A stretch of DNA of 64,000 nt from Streptomyces kurssanovii (lineage in GTDB: Bacteria; Actinomycetota; Actinomycetes; Streptomycetales; Streptomycetaceae). Shown piece after piece: positions 37,893 to 48,050 of this stretch. The stretch covers positions 1-64,000 of the forward strand of contig NZ_BMTN01000013.1 of assembly GCF_014649695.1 (NCBI RefSeq). Direction: 5' to 3'. The stretch's first letter is position 1. Each line of letters starts with the position of its first letter. A program made the translations under genes and the position numbers. The notes under the pieces were generated by a model. That model did not search any database. It saw nothing but the letters and a program-made list of their open reading frames with translations, and had not been told where the DNA came from.

Positions 37893-38942
37893 ATGAGCAC
37901 CACAAGCACCACCGGCACGACCGCTGTGGCGCGGGCCTCCGAGGCCCGCGCCGCGCGCGGCGACGTACGCGCCTATCTGCTCTATGTGTCGGGCAAGATC
38001 GGCGGAGCGGCGGTCTCGTTGCTCGCCGTGCTCGTCACCAGCTTCTTCCTGTTCCGGATCATCCCCGGCGACCCGGTGAAGGCCATGACCCATGGCATGC
38101 CGACGTCGGCGGAGCAGATGGCCACGCTGAGACGGCAGTTCGGTCTCGACAAGCCGATGTGGCAGCAGTTCACGGACTACTGCGCCGGCGCGCTGAGCGG
38201 CGACCTCGGGATGTCGTACCAGTTCCGTGCGCCCGTCGGAGAGCTGATTCTCCAGAAGGTGCCGGCGACGCTGCTGCTCACGGGTGTGGCGGTCGTCATC
38301 TACTCGGCGATCGGGCTGTGGCTGGGCACGCGCTCCGCCTGGCGGCACGGCAGCCTCGGAGACAAGCTCAACACGGGCGTGGCACTCACCCTGTGGTCGG
38401 TGCCGGGATTCTGGCTCGGGCTGCTGCTGATCATCACCTTCTCGGTGGGGATCGGCCCGATCCCGGGGATGTTCCCGACCGGGGGCATGGAGTCGGGCAC
38501 CGAGAGCGGCTTCGCGTACGTGGCCGACGTGGCCCATCACATGGTGCTGCCGGTCCTCACCCTCGTCGCCGTCGGATACGCGCAGACACTGCTGGTGATG
38601 CGGTCCTCGCTGCTCGACGAGATGGGCAGCGACTACCTGACGACGGCACGGGCCAAGGGCCTGCGTGACGATGCCGTACGGCGCAGGCATGCCGTACCGA
38701 ACGCGCTGCTGCCGACCGTCACCATGGTGTTCATCAACCTGGGCCATGTGGCCGCCGGTTCGATCCTGGTCGAGACGGTGTTCTCCTGGCCCGGGCTCGG
38801 CGGGCTGTTCTACCAGGCGCTCAGCGTGCCCGACCTGCCGCTCGTCCAGGGACTGTTCGTCGTCTTCGCCGGCGCGATGATCGTGATGAACCTCCTCGCC
38901 GACCTCCTGTATCCGCTGCTCGATCCCCGGGTGGGCCGATGA
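37893..38942 (+). CDS. ABC transporter permease (DppB/OppB type)
   Basis: A 349-residue inner-membrane permease with about six transmembrane helices. The coupling loop near residue 250 (DYLTTARAKGLRDDAVRRRHA) contains the EAA-like motif, and VFSWPGLGGL is typical of OppB proteins. It begins 3 bp after the binding-protein stop and overlaps the next permease by 4 bp (ATGA). Confidence 0.94.
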   Translation: MSTTSTTGTTAVARASEARAARGDVRAYLLYVSGKIGGAAVSLLAVLVTSFFLFRIIPGDPVKAMTHGMPTSAEQMATLRRQFGLDKPMWQQFTDYCAGALSGDLGMSYQFRAPVGELILQKVPATLLLTGVAVVIYSAIGLWLGTRSAWRHGSLGDKLNTGVALTLWSVPGFWLGLLLIITFSVGIGPIPGMFPTGGMESGTESGFAYVADVAHHMVLPVLTLVAVGYAQTLLVMRSSLLDEMGSDYLTTARAKGLRDDAVRRRHAVPNALLPTVTMVFINLGHVAAGSILVETVFSWPGLGGLFYQALSVPDLPLVQGLFVVFAGAMIVMNLLADLLYPLLDPRVGR

Positions 38943-39901
38943 CGACGACACCGACGCCGCCGACCAAGACCGCTCCCGCCGCCCCGGCCGACCCGGCCGG
39001 CAAGACCCCCCCGACCGCGAGGTCCCTGACGTGGGCGCGCCGCCGGCTCTCCGTGGCCCGCTTCTGGAGTGCGTACCGCGGCCACCGGGCGGGGCTCTTC
39101 GGTCTCGCCGCGCTGGCACTCATCGCGCTGACCGCGCTGGCCGCGCCGCTGCTCGTCGGCGGCGACGTCCAGAGCGTCACCAACGCGCCGGGCACGGCGA
39201 TGGAGAAGCCGAGCGGTGAATTCCCGCTCGGGACCGACCAGTTCGGCCGCTCGCTGCTGGGACTGCTGGTATGGGGCGCGCGGATCTCGCTGACCGTGGG
39301 TCTGCTGGCCGCCGCGCTGTCGGTCGCCATCGGCACACTGGTCGGCATCATCGCCGGCCACTACGGCGGCTGGTTCTCCACCGTGCTGATGCGGATCACG
39401 GACTGGTTCCTGGTCATGCCGGCACTGGTGCTGGCGATCGTGCTCGCGACGGTGATGTCCCGCAACGTGTGGACGGTCATCATCGCCATCGGCATCACCA
39501 GCTGGCCCACCACGGCGCGGCTCGTCCGGGCGCAGACCATCGCCGTGGAGTCCCGCCCCTACATCGAACGTGCCAAGGCGCTCGGCGGCGGCCACGGGCA
39601 CATCATGAACCGGCACGTCCTGCCCAACGTGATGCCGCTGGTCCTCGCCCAGACGACATTGGGCATCTCCAGCGCCATCCTCACCGAGGCGACGCTCGCG
39701 TTCCTCGGGCTCGGTGACCCGACCGTCGTCTCCTGGGGCGGAATGCTCCAGGACGCGCGTGAGGCGGGTGCCGTCTCCTCGGGCCACTGGTGGTATCTCG
39801 CCCCGCCCGGAATCGCCATCGCACTCGTGGCGCTCGCCTTCACGCTGTGCGGGCGCGCGATCGAGTCCGTACTCAACCCGAAGCTGGGAGTGGCGCGTTG
39901 A
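38939..39901 (+). CDS. ABC transporter permease (DppC/OppC type)
   Basis: A 320-residue permease with a Pro/Ala-rich N-terminus, about six helices, the coupling motif YIERAKALGGGHGHIMNRHV and the OppC end PTVVSWGGML. It is coupled by ATGA to the preceding gene and by TTGA to the following one. Confidence 0.94.
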   Translation: MTTTPTPPTKTAPAAPADPAGKTPPTARSLTWARRRLSVARFWSAYRGHRAGLFGLAALALIALTALAAPLLVGGDVQSVTNAPGTAMEKPSGEFPLGTDQFGRSLLGLLVWGARISLTVGLLAAALSVAIGTLVGIIAGHYGGWFSTVLMRITDWFLVMPALVLAIVLATVMSRNVWTVIIAIGITSWPTTARLVRAQTIAVESRPYIERAKALGGGHGHIMNRHVLPNVMPLVLAQTTLGISSAILTEATLAFLGLGDPTVVSWGGMLQDAREAGAVSSGHWWYLAPPGIAIALVALAFTLCGRAIESVLNPKLGVAR

Positions 39902-40869
39902 GTGTGCTCGAGGTCAGGAACCTCCATGTGACCTACGGCTCGGGGAAGCGCGCCGTGCCCGCCGTACGCGGTGTCGACCTGTCCCTCGGCGCCGGGCAGA
40001 AGCTCGGTGTCGCGGGCGAGTCGGGCTGCGGCAAGTCGACGCTTGCCCTCGCCCTGCTGCGGCTGCTACCGGTCTCCGCCCGGCTGACCGGCGAGATCAT
40101 GCTCGACGGCGAGGACGTCCTCACGATGAAGTGGGGCCGGCTGCGCGCCGTGCGGTGGGCGGGCGCGTCGATCGTCTTCCAGGGCGCGATGCACTCCCTG
40201 AACGCCGTGCACCGTGTCGGCGACCAGATCGCCGAGCCGATCATGCTGCACCGGAGGTCGACACCGGCCGAGGCGAAACGCCGTGTCGGTGAACTGCTCC
40301 AGCACGTCGGGCTGCCGGCCGCCCGGGCGGACGCGTACCCGCACGAGCTGTCCGGCGGGCAGCGTCAGCGTGTGATGATCGCGATGGCTCTGGCGTGCGA
40401 TCCGCAGCTGATCGTCGCCGACGAGCCGACGACCGCGCTCGACGTGATGATCCAGGCGCAGATCCTGCGGCTGATCGAGCAGCTGGTCGCCGAGAAGGAC
40501 ATCAGTCTGCTGATGATCAGCCACGACCTGGGCGTCCTCGCCGACACCTGCGACCGGCTCGCCGTGATGTACGCGGGCCGGGTCGTGGAGGAGGGTCCGG
40601 CCCGTGCCGTGTACGGCACGGCGGAGCATCCGTACGGGCGGGCCCTGTCCGCCGCCTTCCCGCGCATCGGCGACCCCGCCTCCCGCCGGGCCCCACGCGG
40701 GCTGCCGGGCGACCCGCCCGACCCGTCGTCGCTTCCCGGCGGCTGTACGTTCCACCCGCGCTGCCCCGTCGCGCTCGACTCGTGTGCCGAGCAGGACCAG
40801 GAGCTGGTCACGGCGGGCGAGGGACACCGGGCGGCGTGCGTGCTGGTGGGGCCGGAGAAGCAGCAGTGA
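39898..40869 (+). CDS. ABC transporter ATP-binding protein (DppD/OppD type)
   Basis: A 323-residue ATPase with Walker [10 protein letters not shown] near 40, signature LSGGQRQR, Walker [13 protein letters not shown] and a C-terminal cysteine cluster ([10 protein letters not shown]...C) typical of oligopeptide ATPases. The start is TTG 39898 (4-base overlap with the permease); GTG 39904 is also possible. Confidence 0.93.
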   Translation: MSVLEVRNLHVTYGSGKRAVPAVRGVDLSLGAGQKLGVAGESGCGKSTLALALLRLLPVSARLTGEIMLDGEDVLTMKWGRLRAVRWAGASIVFQGAMHSLNAVHRVGDQIAEPIMLHRRSTPAEAKRRVGELLQHVGLPAARADAYPHELSGGQRQRVMIAMALACDPQLIVADEPTTALDVMIQAQILRLIEQLVAEKDISLLMISHDLGVLADTCDRLAVMYAGRVVEEGPARAVYGTAEHPYGRALSAAFPRIGDPASRRAPRGLPGDPPDPSSLPGGCTFHPRCPVALDSCAEQDQELVTAGEGHRAACVLVGPEKQQ

Positions 40870-40883
40870 CACAGGAGCACGTC

Positions 40884-41867
40884 ATGACCACCACCTCTTC
40901 CCTGCTCTCCGCCACCGGACTGCACGTCGCCTTCCCCGGCCGACGCGGCGGGCCCTCCGCCCGGGCCGTCGACGGCGTCGACCTCGACATCGGCGCGGGC
41001 GAGATCGTCGCCCTGGTCGGCGAGTCCGGCTGCGGCAAGACCACGCTCGCGCGTTCGCTCCTCGGCCTGGTGCCGCCCACCTCCGGGCGGGTCACCTTCG
41101 GCGGGGAGCCGCTCCGATACGCCTCGCGCGCCCTGAAGGCGTACCGCAAGCGGGTGCAACTGGTGCTCCAGGACCCGAGCGGATCGCTCAACCCCCGGCA
41201 CACCGTGTACGACGCCGTGGCGGAGGGCCTGCGGATCCACGGCTACGCGGGCGACGAGCGCGCGGCGGTCGCTCAGGCGCTGTCCCGGGCCGGACTGCGC
41301 CCGCCGGAGCGGTTCTTCCTCCGCTATCCGCACGAACTGTCGGGCGGCCAGCGGCAGCGCGTCGTCATCGCGGGTGCCCTGGTGCTGGAGCCCGAACTCA
41401 TCGTGGCCGATGAACCGGTGGCCTCCCTCGACGCCTCCGTACGCGGCGAGATCCTGGCGCTCCTGCTGCGGCTGCGGGACGAACTGGGGCTCTCCGCGCT
41501 GGTCGTGACCCACGACCTGGGCCTCGCCTGGAACATCGCGGACCGGGTGGCGGTGATGTACCTCGGGCGGATCGTCGAGTCCGGCCCCGTGGAGGACGTG
41601 CTGACGTCACCTCGGCATCCCTACACACAGGCTCTGTTGTCGGTGCTGCCGGAGTCGGAGTCGGCAGCGGTGGTGCTCACCGGCGAACCGCCGGACCCGT
41701 CCCGTATCCCGGAGGGCTGCCGCTTCCACGCCCGCTGCCAGATCCTGGCGTCGGGCGAAGCAGCCCGTGCCGGCGTGGCCGACCTGTGCCGCTCGCGGGA
41801 GCTGCCGGTCCTGCCGAACGCGCCGGGACCTCAGGTGGCGTGTCACTGGGCGACGAAGGCGGGCTGA
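40884..41867 (+). CDS. ABC transporter ATP-binding protein (DppF/OppF type)
   Basis: A 327-residue ATPase with Walker [10 protein letters not shown], signature LSGGQRQR, Walker [13 protein letters not shown] and a C-terminal GCRFHARC segment. ATG 40884 has AGGAG at proper spacing; GTG 40866, overlapping the upstream stop, is the alternative. It is the last importer gene; the terminator at 41884-41908 follows. Confidence 0.93.
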   Translation: MTTTSSLLSATGLHVAFPGRRGGPSARAVDGVDLDIGAGEIVALVGESGCGKTTLARSLLGLVPPTSGRVTFGGEPLRYASRALKAYRKRVQLVLQDPSGSLNPRHTVYDAVAEGLRIHGYAGDERAAVAQALSRAGLRPPERFFLRYPHELSGGQRQRVVIAGALVLEPELIVADEPVASLDASVRGEILALLLRLRDELGLSALVVTHDLGLAWNIADRVAVMYLGRIVESGPVEDVLTSPRHPYTQALLSVLPESESAAVVLTGEPPDPSRIPEGCRFHARCQILASGEAARAGVADLCRSRELPVLPNAPGPQVACHWATKAG

Positions 41868-41883
41868 GGCTCCTTGGTGGGGC

Positions 41884-41908
41884 GGCCGGGGGCGCCTCGC
41901 CCCCGGCC
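41884..41908. terminator. Strong bidirectional terminator
   Basis: A perfect 11-bp stem (41884-41894 with 41898-41908, GGCCGGGGGCG) with a CCT loop, between the convergent importer operon and ribF. Confidence 0.85.
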
Positions 41909-41948
41909 GTCCTCGGTCGGCCCCGAGGCTGCCCGGCGTTGCGGCGGG

Positions 41949-42905
41949 TCAGTGACCGGCGTCGTACGACGCTGTGAGCTCGCGGCACTTCTTCACGTCG
42001 TCCGCCATCGCCACGAGCAGCGAGTCGATGGTGTCGAACTTCTCCTGGCCGCGCACGTACGCCAGGAAGTCCACCGTCACGTGCAGCCCGTACAGCTCGA
42101 GACCCACCCGGTCGATCGCGTACGCCTCCACGGTCCGCTCCGTGCCGTCGAACTGGGGGTTCGTGCCCACCGAGATCGCCGCCGGCATCCGCTCGCCGGC
42201 CGCTGTCAGCCAGCCCGCGTACACGCCGTCGGCCGGGATCGCGGTGTGCGGCAGGGTTTCGACGTTGGCCGTCGGGAAGCCCAGCTCGCGCCCGCGCTGG
42301 GCGCCGCGCACGACGATGCCCTCGACGCGGTGCGGGCGGCCGAGGATCTCGGAGGCCCCCTCGACGTCGCCCTCGGCGATCAGCCGGCGGGTGAGGGTCG
42401 ACGAGAACGGCTCACCGCCGCCCGCCTCGCCCCGCACGTACAGGTCGACGACCTCGACCTCGTAGTCGTACGTCCGGCCCATCTCCGCGAGGAAGGAGAC
42501 ATTGCCGGCCGCCCGGTGACCGAAGCGGAAGTTGGGGCCCTCGATGACCGCCCGCGCGTGCAGCTTGTCGACCAGCACCTTCACGATGAAGTCGGCCGGT
42601 GAGAGCTTGGAGAACTCGGCGGTGAAAGGCAGGACGAGCACCGCGTCCACGCCGAGCTCGGCCATCAGGTCCGCACGGCGGTGGTGCGGCGCGAGCAGCG
42701 GCGGGTGACTGCCGGGGCGGACGACCTCGCTGGGGTGCGGGTCGAAGGTCACCACGACGGACGGCACGCCCAGCTCGCGCGCCCGCTGGACCGCACGTCC
42801 GATGATCAGCTGGTGCCCGCGGTGCACGCCGTCGTAGGAGCCGATGGTGACGACGCTGCGTCCCCAGTCCTGGGGGATGTCCTCCAAGCCACGCCAGCGC
42901 TGCAC
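41949..42905 (-). CDS. ribF: Bifunctional riboflavin kinase/FAD synthetase
   Basis: Converts riboflavin to FMN and then FAD; 318 residues, soluble. The N-terminal nucleotidyltransferase domain has GSYDGVHRGHQ near residue 22 and VIEGPNFRFGH; the C-terminal kinase domain has LGFPTANV and the PADGVYAGW segment. GTG 42905 (MQRWRGLEDIP) has GAGGAG upstream. It lies 41 bp downstream of the giant trypsin-fold gene and belongs by order to the infB cluster. Confidence 0.96.
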   Translation of the reverse strand: MQRWRGLEDIPQDWGRSVVTIGSYDGVHRGHQLIIGRAVQRARELGVPSVVVTFDPHPSEVVRPGSHPPLLAPHHRRADLMAELGVDAVLVLPFTAEFSKLSPADFIVKVLVDKLHARAVIEGPNFRFGHRAAGNVSFLAEMGRTYDYEVEVVDLYVRGEAGGGEPFSSTLTRRLIAEGDVEGASEILGRPHRVEGIVVRGAQRGRELGFPTANVETLPHTAIPADGVYAGWLTAAGERMPAAISVGTNPQFDGTERTVEAYAIDRVGLELYGLHVTVDFLAYVRGQEKFDTIDSLLVAMADDVKKCRELTASYDAGH

Positions 42906-42946
42906 TGTGACCGCTCCTCGCCCGAACCTGTGTACGTGATTGCCGA

Positions 42947-45900
42947 TTACGCAGGTCTAAGACTGCCATGCCCGGCGGCCCGGGTCGGCATCGGCACCGG
43001 ACTCCCCCGTATCCCGAGGGCCCGGCATGCCTCCACCTCGGCCCATTGCTGCGGATCCGCGACCGGCCAGCGTGCCATGAGCACGGCGAAGTCGGGCACT
43101 TCGCGGGCCAGCTCGGTGAGCCTCCGGTCGAAGCACGCCGCGCCTTTGGGGGTGCGGACGAGCAGCAGGCCCGTCCGGTGGACCAGCGACCGGGTCCGTT
43201 GCTCCTCGCGGGTCCCGCAGCCGTGCGCGGCGGCGCACAGCAGGTCGTCGAGGACGGTGAGGTCGCGGGCCTCGTACTGCTCGTACCGCAACAGGACCTC
43301 CAGCAGCTCGGCGCGCAGGGGGCGGGAGGCGGGAGCCCCGCCCGCCGCGAGCACGGGAGCGAGGGCGCCGCGCACCCGGGCCGGGCGGCCGCGCACGAGG
43401 TGGGTGACGAGCGGGAACAGCACGTCCCGGCCGTCCGGTCCGTGCTCGAGGCGGTGGTGGAGGTACGCGGCGGCGTGCACCGCGCCGTCCGGGCGGTGGT
43501 CGACGTACTCGCAGACCAGGGCGGCTGCCCGGCGGGCCACCGCGGAGGTGGCGGCAGCGGCGAGCGCGGCGAGTGTCTCTCCTGCTCGGGCGGAGGTGCC
43601 CGGCCTCAGCAGCCGGCCCCTGAACGCGGCGAGCACCGGGCCGGGATGGGTGGTCAGCGCGTCGGTGAGGGCGTCGACGGGCAGGCAGGGGTCGCCTGCG
43701 GCGAACAGCTCGAGTGCCCGCGGCAGGTGTCTCTCCCGGCTCAGTGGGTCGCGGACCAGCAGCGTGAGCGCGGGCCCGTGCGCGCCCCGGGTGCCGGCGA
43801 GCAGGGCGCGGGCGGCCCGTCGCAGCAGTTCCCGGTCGGTGTCGCTCATGGCCGCGGCCGCGATGAGCGGACCGTAGTGGGCGGCGGCGGCCCGTCGCCC
43901 GGGCCGTGGGTCACGGGCCCAGCGGTCCACGGCCCGGCACATCGCGGACGGTTCGTCCTCCGCGAGCGCACGGAGCAGTTCGGCGGCGCGGGGGTGGGAG
44001 GTGTCCGCCAGGGCTTCGGCCAGGTCGTCGGCCGCGAGGTCCCGGCGGGCGTAGAGCAGCGCCTGCGCGGCCGCGCCGACCGTGGGGCGCATGGTGGCGC
44101 CGGGCCCTGCGGTGAGGGGCGTGTCATCGTCGAACCACCGGCACAGCAGCGGCTGGACGGCGGCGGGGTCGGCAGCCAGCCGCGCGTCGGCGAGCTCCAG
44201 GAAGTGAGGTGCGGCGGTGCCGCTCGGCGGGGAAGGGTCGCCGGGTACGAGCCGCCGCAGGAGGTCGAACCTCGCCGGGTCCGCGAGCCTCAGACCCGCC
44301 CAGAAGGCGAGCCCGAAGTCGTCGCCCGGCCGCTCCGCCAGCCGTTGCAGGACGGCGAGACACGGCTCGGCGTCCGTCACCCGACCGAGCACCTCGTGCA
44401 GCAGCCTGACGGCCCACCAGCGAGCGTCCGGGTCCCGCCGGCCGTGGACGTCGTCCTGGGCCACCTCGGCCAGTCCGGCGAGCCGGTGGGCCAGTCGGTG
44501 GGCTCCGCGCTCGCGGCCGAGACGCAGCAGGGCCTGGGAGACGGGACCGATGCGATGGCGGGGCACGGGCGGCGGACCGTCCTCCCCCGGCCCGTGCGGC
44601 TCACGGCGGTGGACGAGCGAGTGGAGGGCGGCGTCGACGTCGAGATGCGCGCCCTGGATCCAGTCGGCGAGTTCCTCATGGGCGAAGCGGTAGCCGCTGC
44701 CCGCCGGGACGAAGAGGGTCTCGGTGAGAGCGGCGGACGCCCAGCCGCCCGCCCAGGGGAACAGCTCCTCGAACGCGGCACGGTCGAGTTGGCCGTGCCC
44801 GCCCCCGAGGCAGCGCCGGGCGGCCTCGTGCACCCGCCCGGCGACGCGGGTGGCGAGCCGGCGGACCGCGGTGCCCCGGGGCGGGGACCCGGCCGCGGCG
44901 GTGATGCGTACCGCGATCCGCAGGCAGAGGAGGTCGAGGTAGGCGCCGAAGACGTCGTCCCGCCCCGGTGTGCCCGGCACGGCGCCGGGCAGGGCCCGGT
45001 GCACCTCCGAGAGGAGCCGGAGCACGAGCGGATGCCGCTCGTCCTCAGCTGCCACGCTGCCGGGTCCCAGCCCGTAGCTCTGCCGAGCCCACCGGGCCTG
45101 CTCGGGGGTCAGGTCGCCGAGACGCACGGCGGGCGGCGGCTGCGGCTGCGGCTGCGGCTGCGGCTCCAGGACACCGGGGTCGGGACACCCCGGTCCTGCG
45201 GCGGCCGACGGCGGCATCGCGTGAGGGGGGCGGGGCTCCGGCACCGTGCGTTCCGGCTCGTCCCCGATCAGTGGTGCTGCGTGAGCCGCCTGCGCCGTGC
45301 GTGCTGCGCCAACTGCCGCGGTCACGGGTGCAGCGTGCACTGCTGGCGTCGCGTGCGCTGCCTGAACTGCCGGCGCCGCGTGCGCTGCGTCAGCCGCCGG
45401 GGCCTCATGCTGTCCCTGTGCTGCCCGGGCGGCAGGCCCCCGGACCACGTGGGCTGCCTGGGCCGCCTGTTCCGCATGAGCTACGTCAGCCGTCGGCGCC
45501 GCCTGCTGTCCGTGTGCTGCCCGGGCGGCAGAGCCCCGGACCACGTGGGCTGCCTGAGCCGCCTGAGCTGCCTGCGCTTCCAGCACCCCAAGCACTCCAC
45601 GACGCACTCCACGCGCTGCCGCAGCCCCGTGCATCCGCGCCTGTCCCCGCACCGGCCCCGCCGGGATGCCTTCGGTCTCCGTGCGGGCGGCCCCGGCCGG
45701 CCATGGCGTCGGCCTGCCGACCGGGCGGTGCAGCAGGTGCGGCGGGTAGAGCGCCCCGGCCTGCTCCCAGTGCTCCGGACGGCATGCCACGACCAGCCGG
45801 GTGCCCGTGGCGGCCAGCCACGCCGCGGTGGACGCCGTCCAGCCCGGCAGAGCCGTTGCCATCGCGGGCGGCATCTCCTCCGGGCCGTCGAGGACGACGA

Positions 45901-46900
45901 GCAGCGGCCTGCCCGCCTCTGCGGCGAGGCGCGCCACCCGGCCCGGGCTCGCCCCGCGCTCGCGGCCGTCCGCGTGCTCCGGTACGGCGACGATGCGGGC
46001 GGCCCCGCGCAGCGCGCGGGCCACGGCGTCGGCGAGGGAGGCGTCGCTTGCCGAGACGTCGGCGCCACGCAGCCACAGCGTGGGCGCGGGCCGCGGCCCT
46101 TGGGCGCGGCGAGCGGCGAGCGCGCGCAGCTCCGTCGTACGGCCCGTGCCGGGTGCGCCGACCAGTCCGAGGACCACGGCCGCGCCGTGGTGCGCGGTGA
46201 ACGCCGCGAACTCCTCCGCGACCTCGGGCCGCGGGACGGGCTCGGGCCATGCGTCCGGACCGGCGGCCTGGGCGAGCGAGGTCGCGGTCAGCTCGAGTAC
46301 CGCGGCGAGATTCAGGTCCGGTCCGTACGCGGGCGCGAGCGCGGCGTTCCTGCGCAGGAGCGCGGCGTGCGGCTCGGAGCGAGCGGTGCCCAGGGGGTGC
46401 ACGAGCACGGCCGACGTGGCGCTGCCCGGTGGCGGTGGGGCGGCGAGCACGCCGAGGACCGCCCCGGTCGCCGCGTCGAGCACTGGCCCGCCGGTCGCTC
46501 CACCGACGAGGCGCAGGGCGTCGCTGCCGTCCGTGCCGATGGCGAGCTCCAGGACGCCGTGCGCGGCGGCGAGGACGCGCGCCTCACGCCAGCCGCCCGC
46601 CGCGAGGCGCACATACGTGCCCGGTTCCACGCGTTCGCGTGCCGCGATCGGCAGGGGCACGACGCGAAGACCGCTCGTGTGCACGAGGGCGAGGCCGCTG
46701 CCGGGCAGCAGGGTGACGGAGTCGGCCTCGACCGCGGGCCCGCCGCCGTCCAACGGCAGCACGACGGGCCGGGCCAGGCCAAGGACGACGTCATGGCCGG
46801 TCACGACCGTGCCGAGGTCGTCGGCGAGAAAGCCGGTGCCGTGCGGCCGACCGGCCGGATCGCAGATCCGTACCAAAGTTGCCAGGTCAGCGCGTCCCAT
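42947..46900 (-). CDS. Giant trypsin-fold and P-loop protein, catalytically degenerate
   Basis: A 1,317-residue protein. The N-terminal 190 residues have a trypsin-like fold pattern (GTGFLADD...VVTGHDVV, GLALVHT, GGATGGP), but the His, Asp and Ser positions appear replaced. A P-loop-like GAPGTGRTT (about 248-256) has Arg in place of Lys, with LLVVLDGPEE as the Walker B. An Ala/His/Gln-rich linker with a 32-residue tandem repeat follows, then a long alpha-helical repeat region to the end. Such trypsin-NTPase-helical architectures occur in actinobacterial conflict and signalling proteins. ATG 46900 has no strong ribosome-binding site, so the start is uncertain. It sits inside the truB-ribF interval, conserved in Streptomyces from memory. 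Confidence 0.8.
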   Translation of the reverse strand: MGRADLATLVRICDPAGRPHGTGFLADDLGTVVTGHDVVLGLARPVVLPLDGGGPAVEADSVTLLPGSGLALVHTSGLRVVPLPIAARERVEPGTYVRLAAGGWREARVLAAAHGVLELAIGTDGSDALRLVGGATGGPVLDAATGAVLGVLAAPPPPGSATSAVLVHPLGTARSEPHAALLRRNAALAPAYGPDLNLAAVLELTATSLAQAAGPDAWPEPVPRPEVAEEFAAFTAHHGAAVVLGLVGAPGTGRTTELRALAARRAQGPRPAPTLWLRGADVSASDASLADAVARALRGAARIVAVPEHADGRERGASPGRVARLAAEAGRPLLVVLDGPEEMPPAMATALPGWTASTAAWLAATGTRLVVACRPEHWEQAGALYPPHLLHRPVGRPTPWPAGAARTETEGIPAGPVRGQARMHGAAAARGVRRGVLGVLEAQAAQAAQAAHVVRGSAARAAHGQQAAPTADVAHAEQAAQAAHVVRGPAARAAQGQHEAPAADAAHAAPAVQAAHATPAVHAAPVTAAVGAARTAQAAHAAPLIGDEPERTVPEPRPPHAMPPSAAAGPGCPDPGVLEPQPQPQPQPPPAVRLGDLTPEQARWARQSYGLGPGSVAAEDERHPLVLRLLSEVHRALPGAVPGTPGRDDVFGAYLDLLCLRIAVRITAAAGSPPRGTAVRRLATRVAGRVHEAARRCLGGGHGQLDRAAFEELFPWAGGWASAALTETLFVPAGSGYRFAHEELADWIQGAHLDVDAALHSLVHRREPHGPGEDGPPPVPRHRIGPVSQALLRLGRERGAHRLAHRLAGLAEVAQDDVHGRRDPDARWWAVRLLHEVLGRVTDAEPCLAVLQRLAERPGDDFGLAFWAGLRLADPARFDLLRRLVPGDPSPPSGTAAPHFLELADARLAADPAAVQPLLCRWFDDDTPLTAGPGATMRPTVGAAAQALLYARRDLAADDLAEALADTSHPRAAELLRALAEDEPSAMCRAVDRWARDPRPGRRAAAAHYGPLIAAAAMSDTDRELLRRAARALLAGTRGAHGPALTLLVRDPLSRERHLPRALELFAAGDPCLPVDALTDALTTHPGPVLAAFRGRLLRPGTSARAGETLAALAAAATSAVARRAAALVCEYVDHRPDGAVHAAAYLHHRLEHGPDGRDVLFPLVTHLVRGRPARVRGALAPVLAAGGAPASRPLRAELLEVLLRYEQYEARDLTVLDDLLCAAAHGCGTREEQRTRSLVHRTGLLLVRTPKGAACFDRRLTELAREVPDFAVLMARWPVADPQQWAEVEACRALGIRGSPVPMPTRAAGHGSLRPA
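45389..45564 (-). repeat. Tandem 96-bp repeat inside the giant protein gene
   Basis: Two 80-nt blocks, 45389-45468 and 45485-45564, are nearly identical and have a 96-bp period, giving a 32-residue repeat (AQAAHVVRG, AARAA, and so on) in the linker. Confidence 0.75.
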
Positions 46901-47061
46901 ACGGATGACGTTAGGCAGACGATGATCAAGAAGAGAAGCGCGGATCTCGAACGCGCCCCCCAGTGCACCCCGGTTCACTCCAAGCGCCTGCTCGAAGGGG
47001 TGAACCGAAGGGCCTGGGTGGATAGAAACTGTGTGGGGGATGCGGGGGAATCGAGGGGGGA

Positions 47062-47096
47062 TCGTGGGGCGGACGGCGAAGCCGTCCGCCCCACGA
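47062..47096. terminator. Terminator downstream of truB
   Basis: A 16-bp perfect stem (47062-47077 with 47081-47096) and a GAA loop, 55 bp past the truB stop. It separates the truB end of the infB operon from the giant gene. Confidence 0.85.
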
Positions 47097-47150
47097 CGAG
47101 TCGACATCCTCGACCGATCGACATCCACGACGGGACGTCGGCGGACTCGG

Positions 47151-48050
47151 TCAGCCGAAGACGGCCAGGCTCTTCGCCTTGCCGTTCTGCTCCTCCACGA
47201 GCGCCAGGAAGCGTCCGTCGGGCCCGAAGACCGCCACCGGGGCGCGGTCATGGGCCGGCATCTCGAGCCGCACGCCGTTGGTGAGCAGCTTGGCCCGCCG
47301 CTCGTCCACGTCCCAGCGGGGGAAGGCGGCGGCCGCCGCCTCGGCGATGGGCATCACGGTCAGCTCCTCCTGGAGCTGGTCGAGGGTCTTCGCCGCGTCC
47401 AGGCCGTAGGGGCCGACCCGGGTGCGCCGCAGCGCCGTCAGGTGCCCGCCCACACCGAGCACGGCACCGAGATCGCGGGCGAGCGCCCGGATGTAGGTGC
47501 CGGAGGAACAGACCACGGACACGACCAGGTCGACGACCGGCAGGCCGTCCTCCGTGGTCGTCGGACGGACGTCGTGGACGCGGAAGGAGGAGACCGTCAC
47601 CGGGCGGGCCGGGATGTCGAACTCCTCACCGCCGCGCACCCGCGCGTACGACCGCTTTCCGTCGATCTTGATGGCGCTGACCTTGGACGGCACCTGCATG
47701 ATGTCGCCGGTGAGCCCGGCGACGCCCGCGTCGACGGCCTCACGTGTGACGGCGGAGGCGTCGGTGGAGGAGGTGACCTCGCCCTCGGCGTCGTCCGTGA
47801 CGGTGTCCTGGCCCAGCCTGATGGTGCCCAGGTACTCCTTCTCGGTCAGCGCGAGGTGCCCGAGAAGTTTGGTGGCCTTCTCGACACCCAGCACCAGTAC
47901 GCCGGTGGCCATGGGATCGAGCGTCCCCGCGTGTCCGACGCGCCGGGTTCTGGCGATCCCGCGCATCTTGGCGACGACGTCGTGCGAAGTGAAGCCCGAC
48001 GGCTTGTCGACGATGACAAGTCCGTCGGGCGTGACGGTGCGCTGCGTCAT
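47151..48050 (-). CDS. truB: tRNA pseudouridine(55) synthase
   Basis: Makes Psi55 in the T-loop of tRNAs; 299 residues. The catalytic aspartate is in GHAGTLDPMATG (about residue 45), and the KLLG, EKEYLGTIRLG and YIRALARDLG motifs are present. Its start overlaps the end of rbfA by 4 bp (48050/48047), so the two are coupled. Confidence 0.96.
   Translation of the reverse strand: MTQRTVTPDGLVIVDKPSGFTSHDVVAKMRGIARTRRVGHAGTLDPMATGVLVLGVEKATKLLGHLALTEKEYLGTIRLGQDTVTDDAEGEVTSSTDASAVTREAVDAGVAGLTGDIMQVPSKVSAIKIDGKRSYARVRGGEEFDIPARPVTVSSFRVHDVRPTTTEDGLPVVDLVVSVVCSSGTYIRALARDLGAVLGVGGHLTALRRTRVGPYGLDAAKTLDQLQEELTVMPIAEAAAAAFPRWDVDERRAKLLTNGVRLEMPAHDRAPVAVFGPDGRFLALVEEQNGKAKSLAVFG

Noticed and set aside
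42968-47284. 1,438-codon open frame antisense to the giant trypsin-fold gene
   Set aside because: The minus-strand frame has sensible domains; the plus-strand translation is low-complexity Arg/Gly/Pro shadow sequence.
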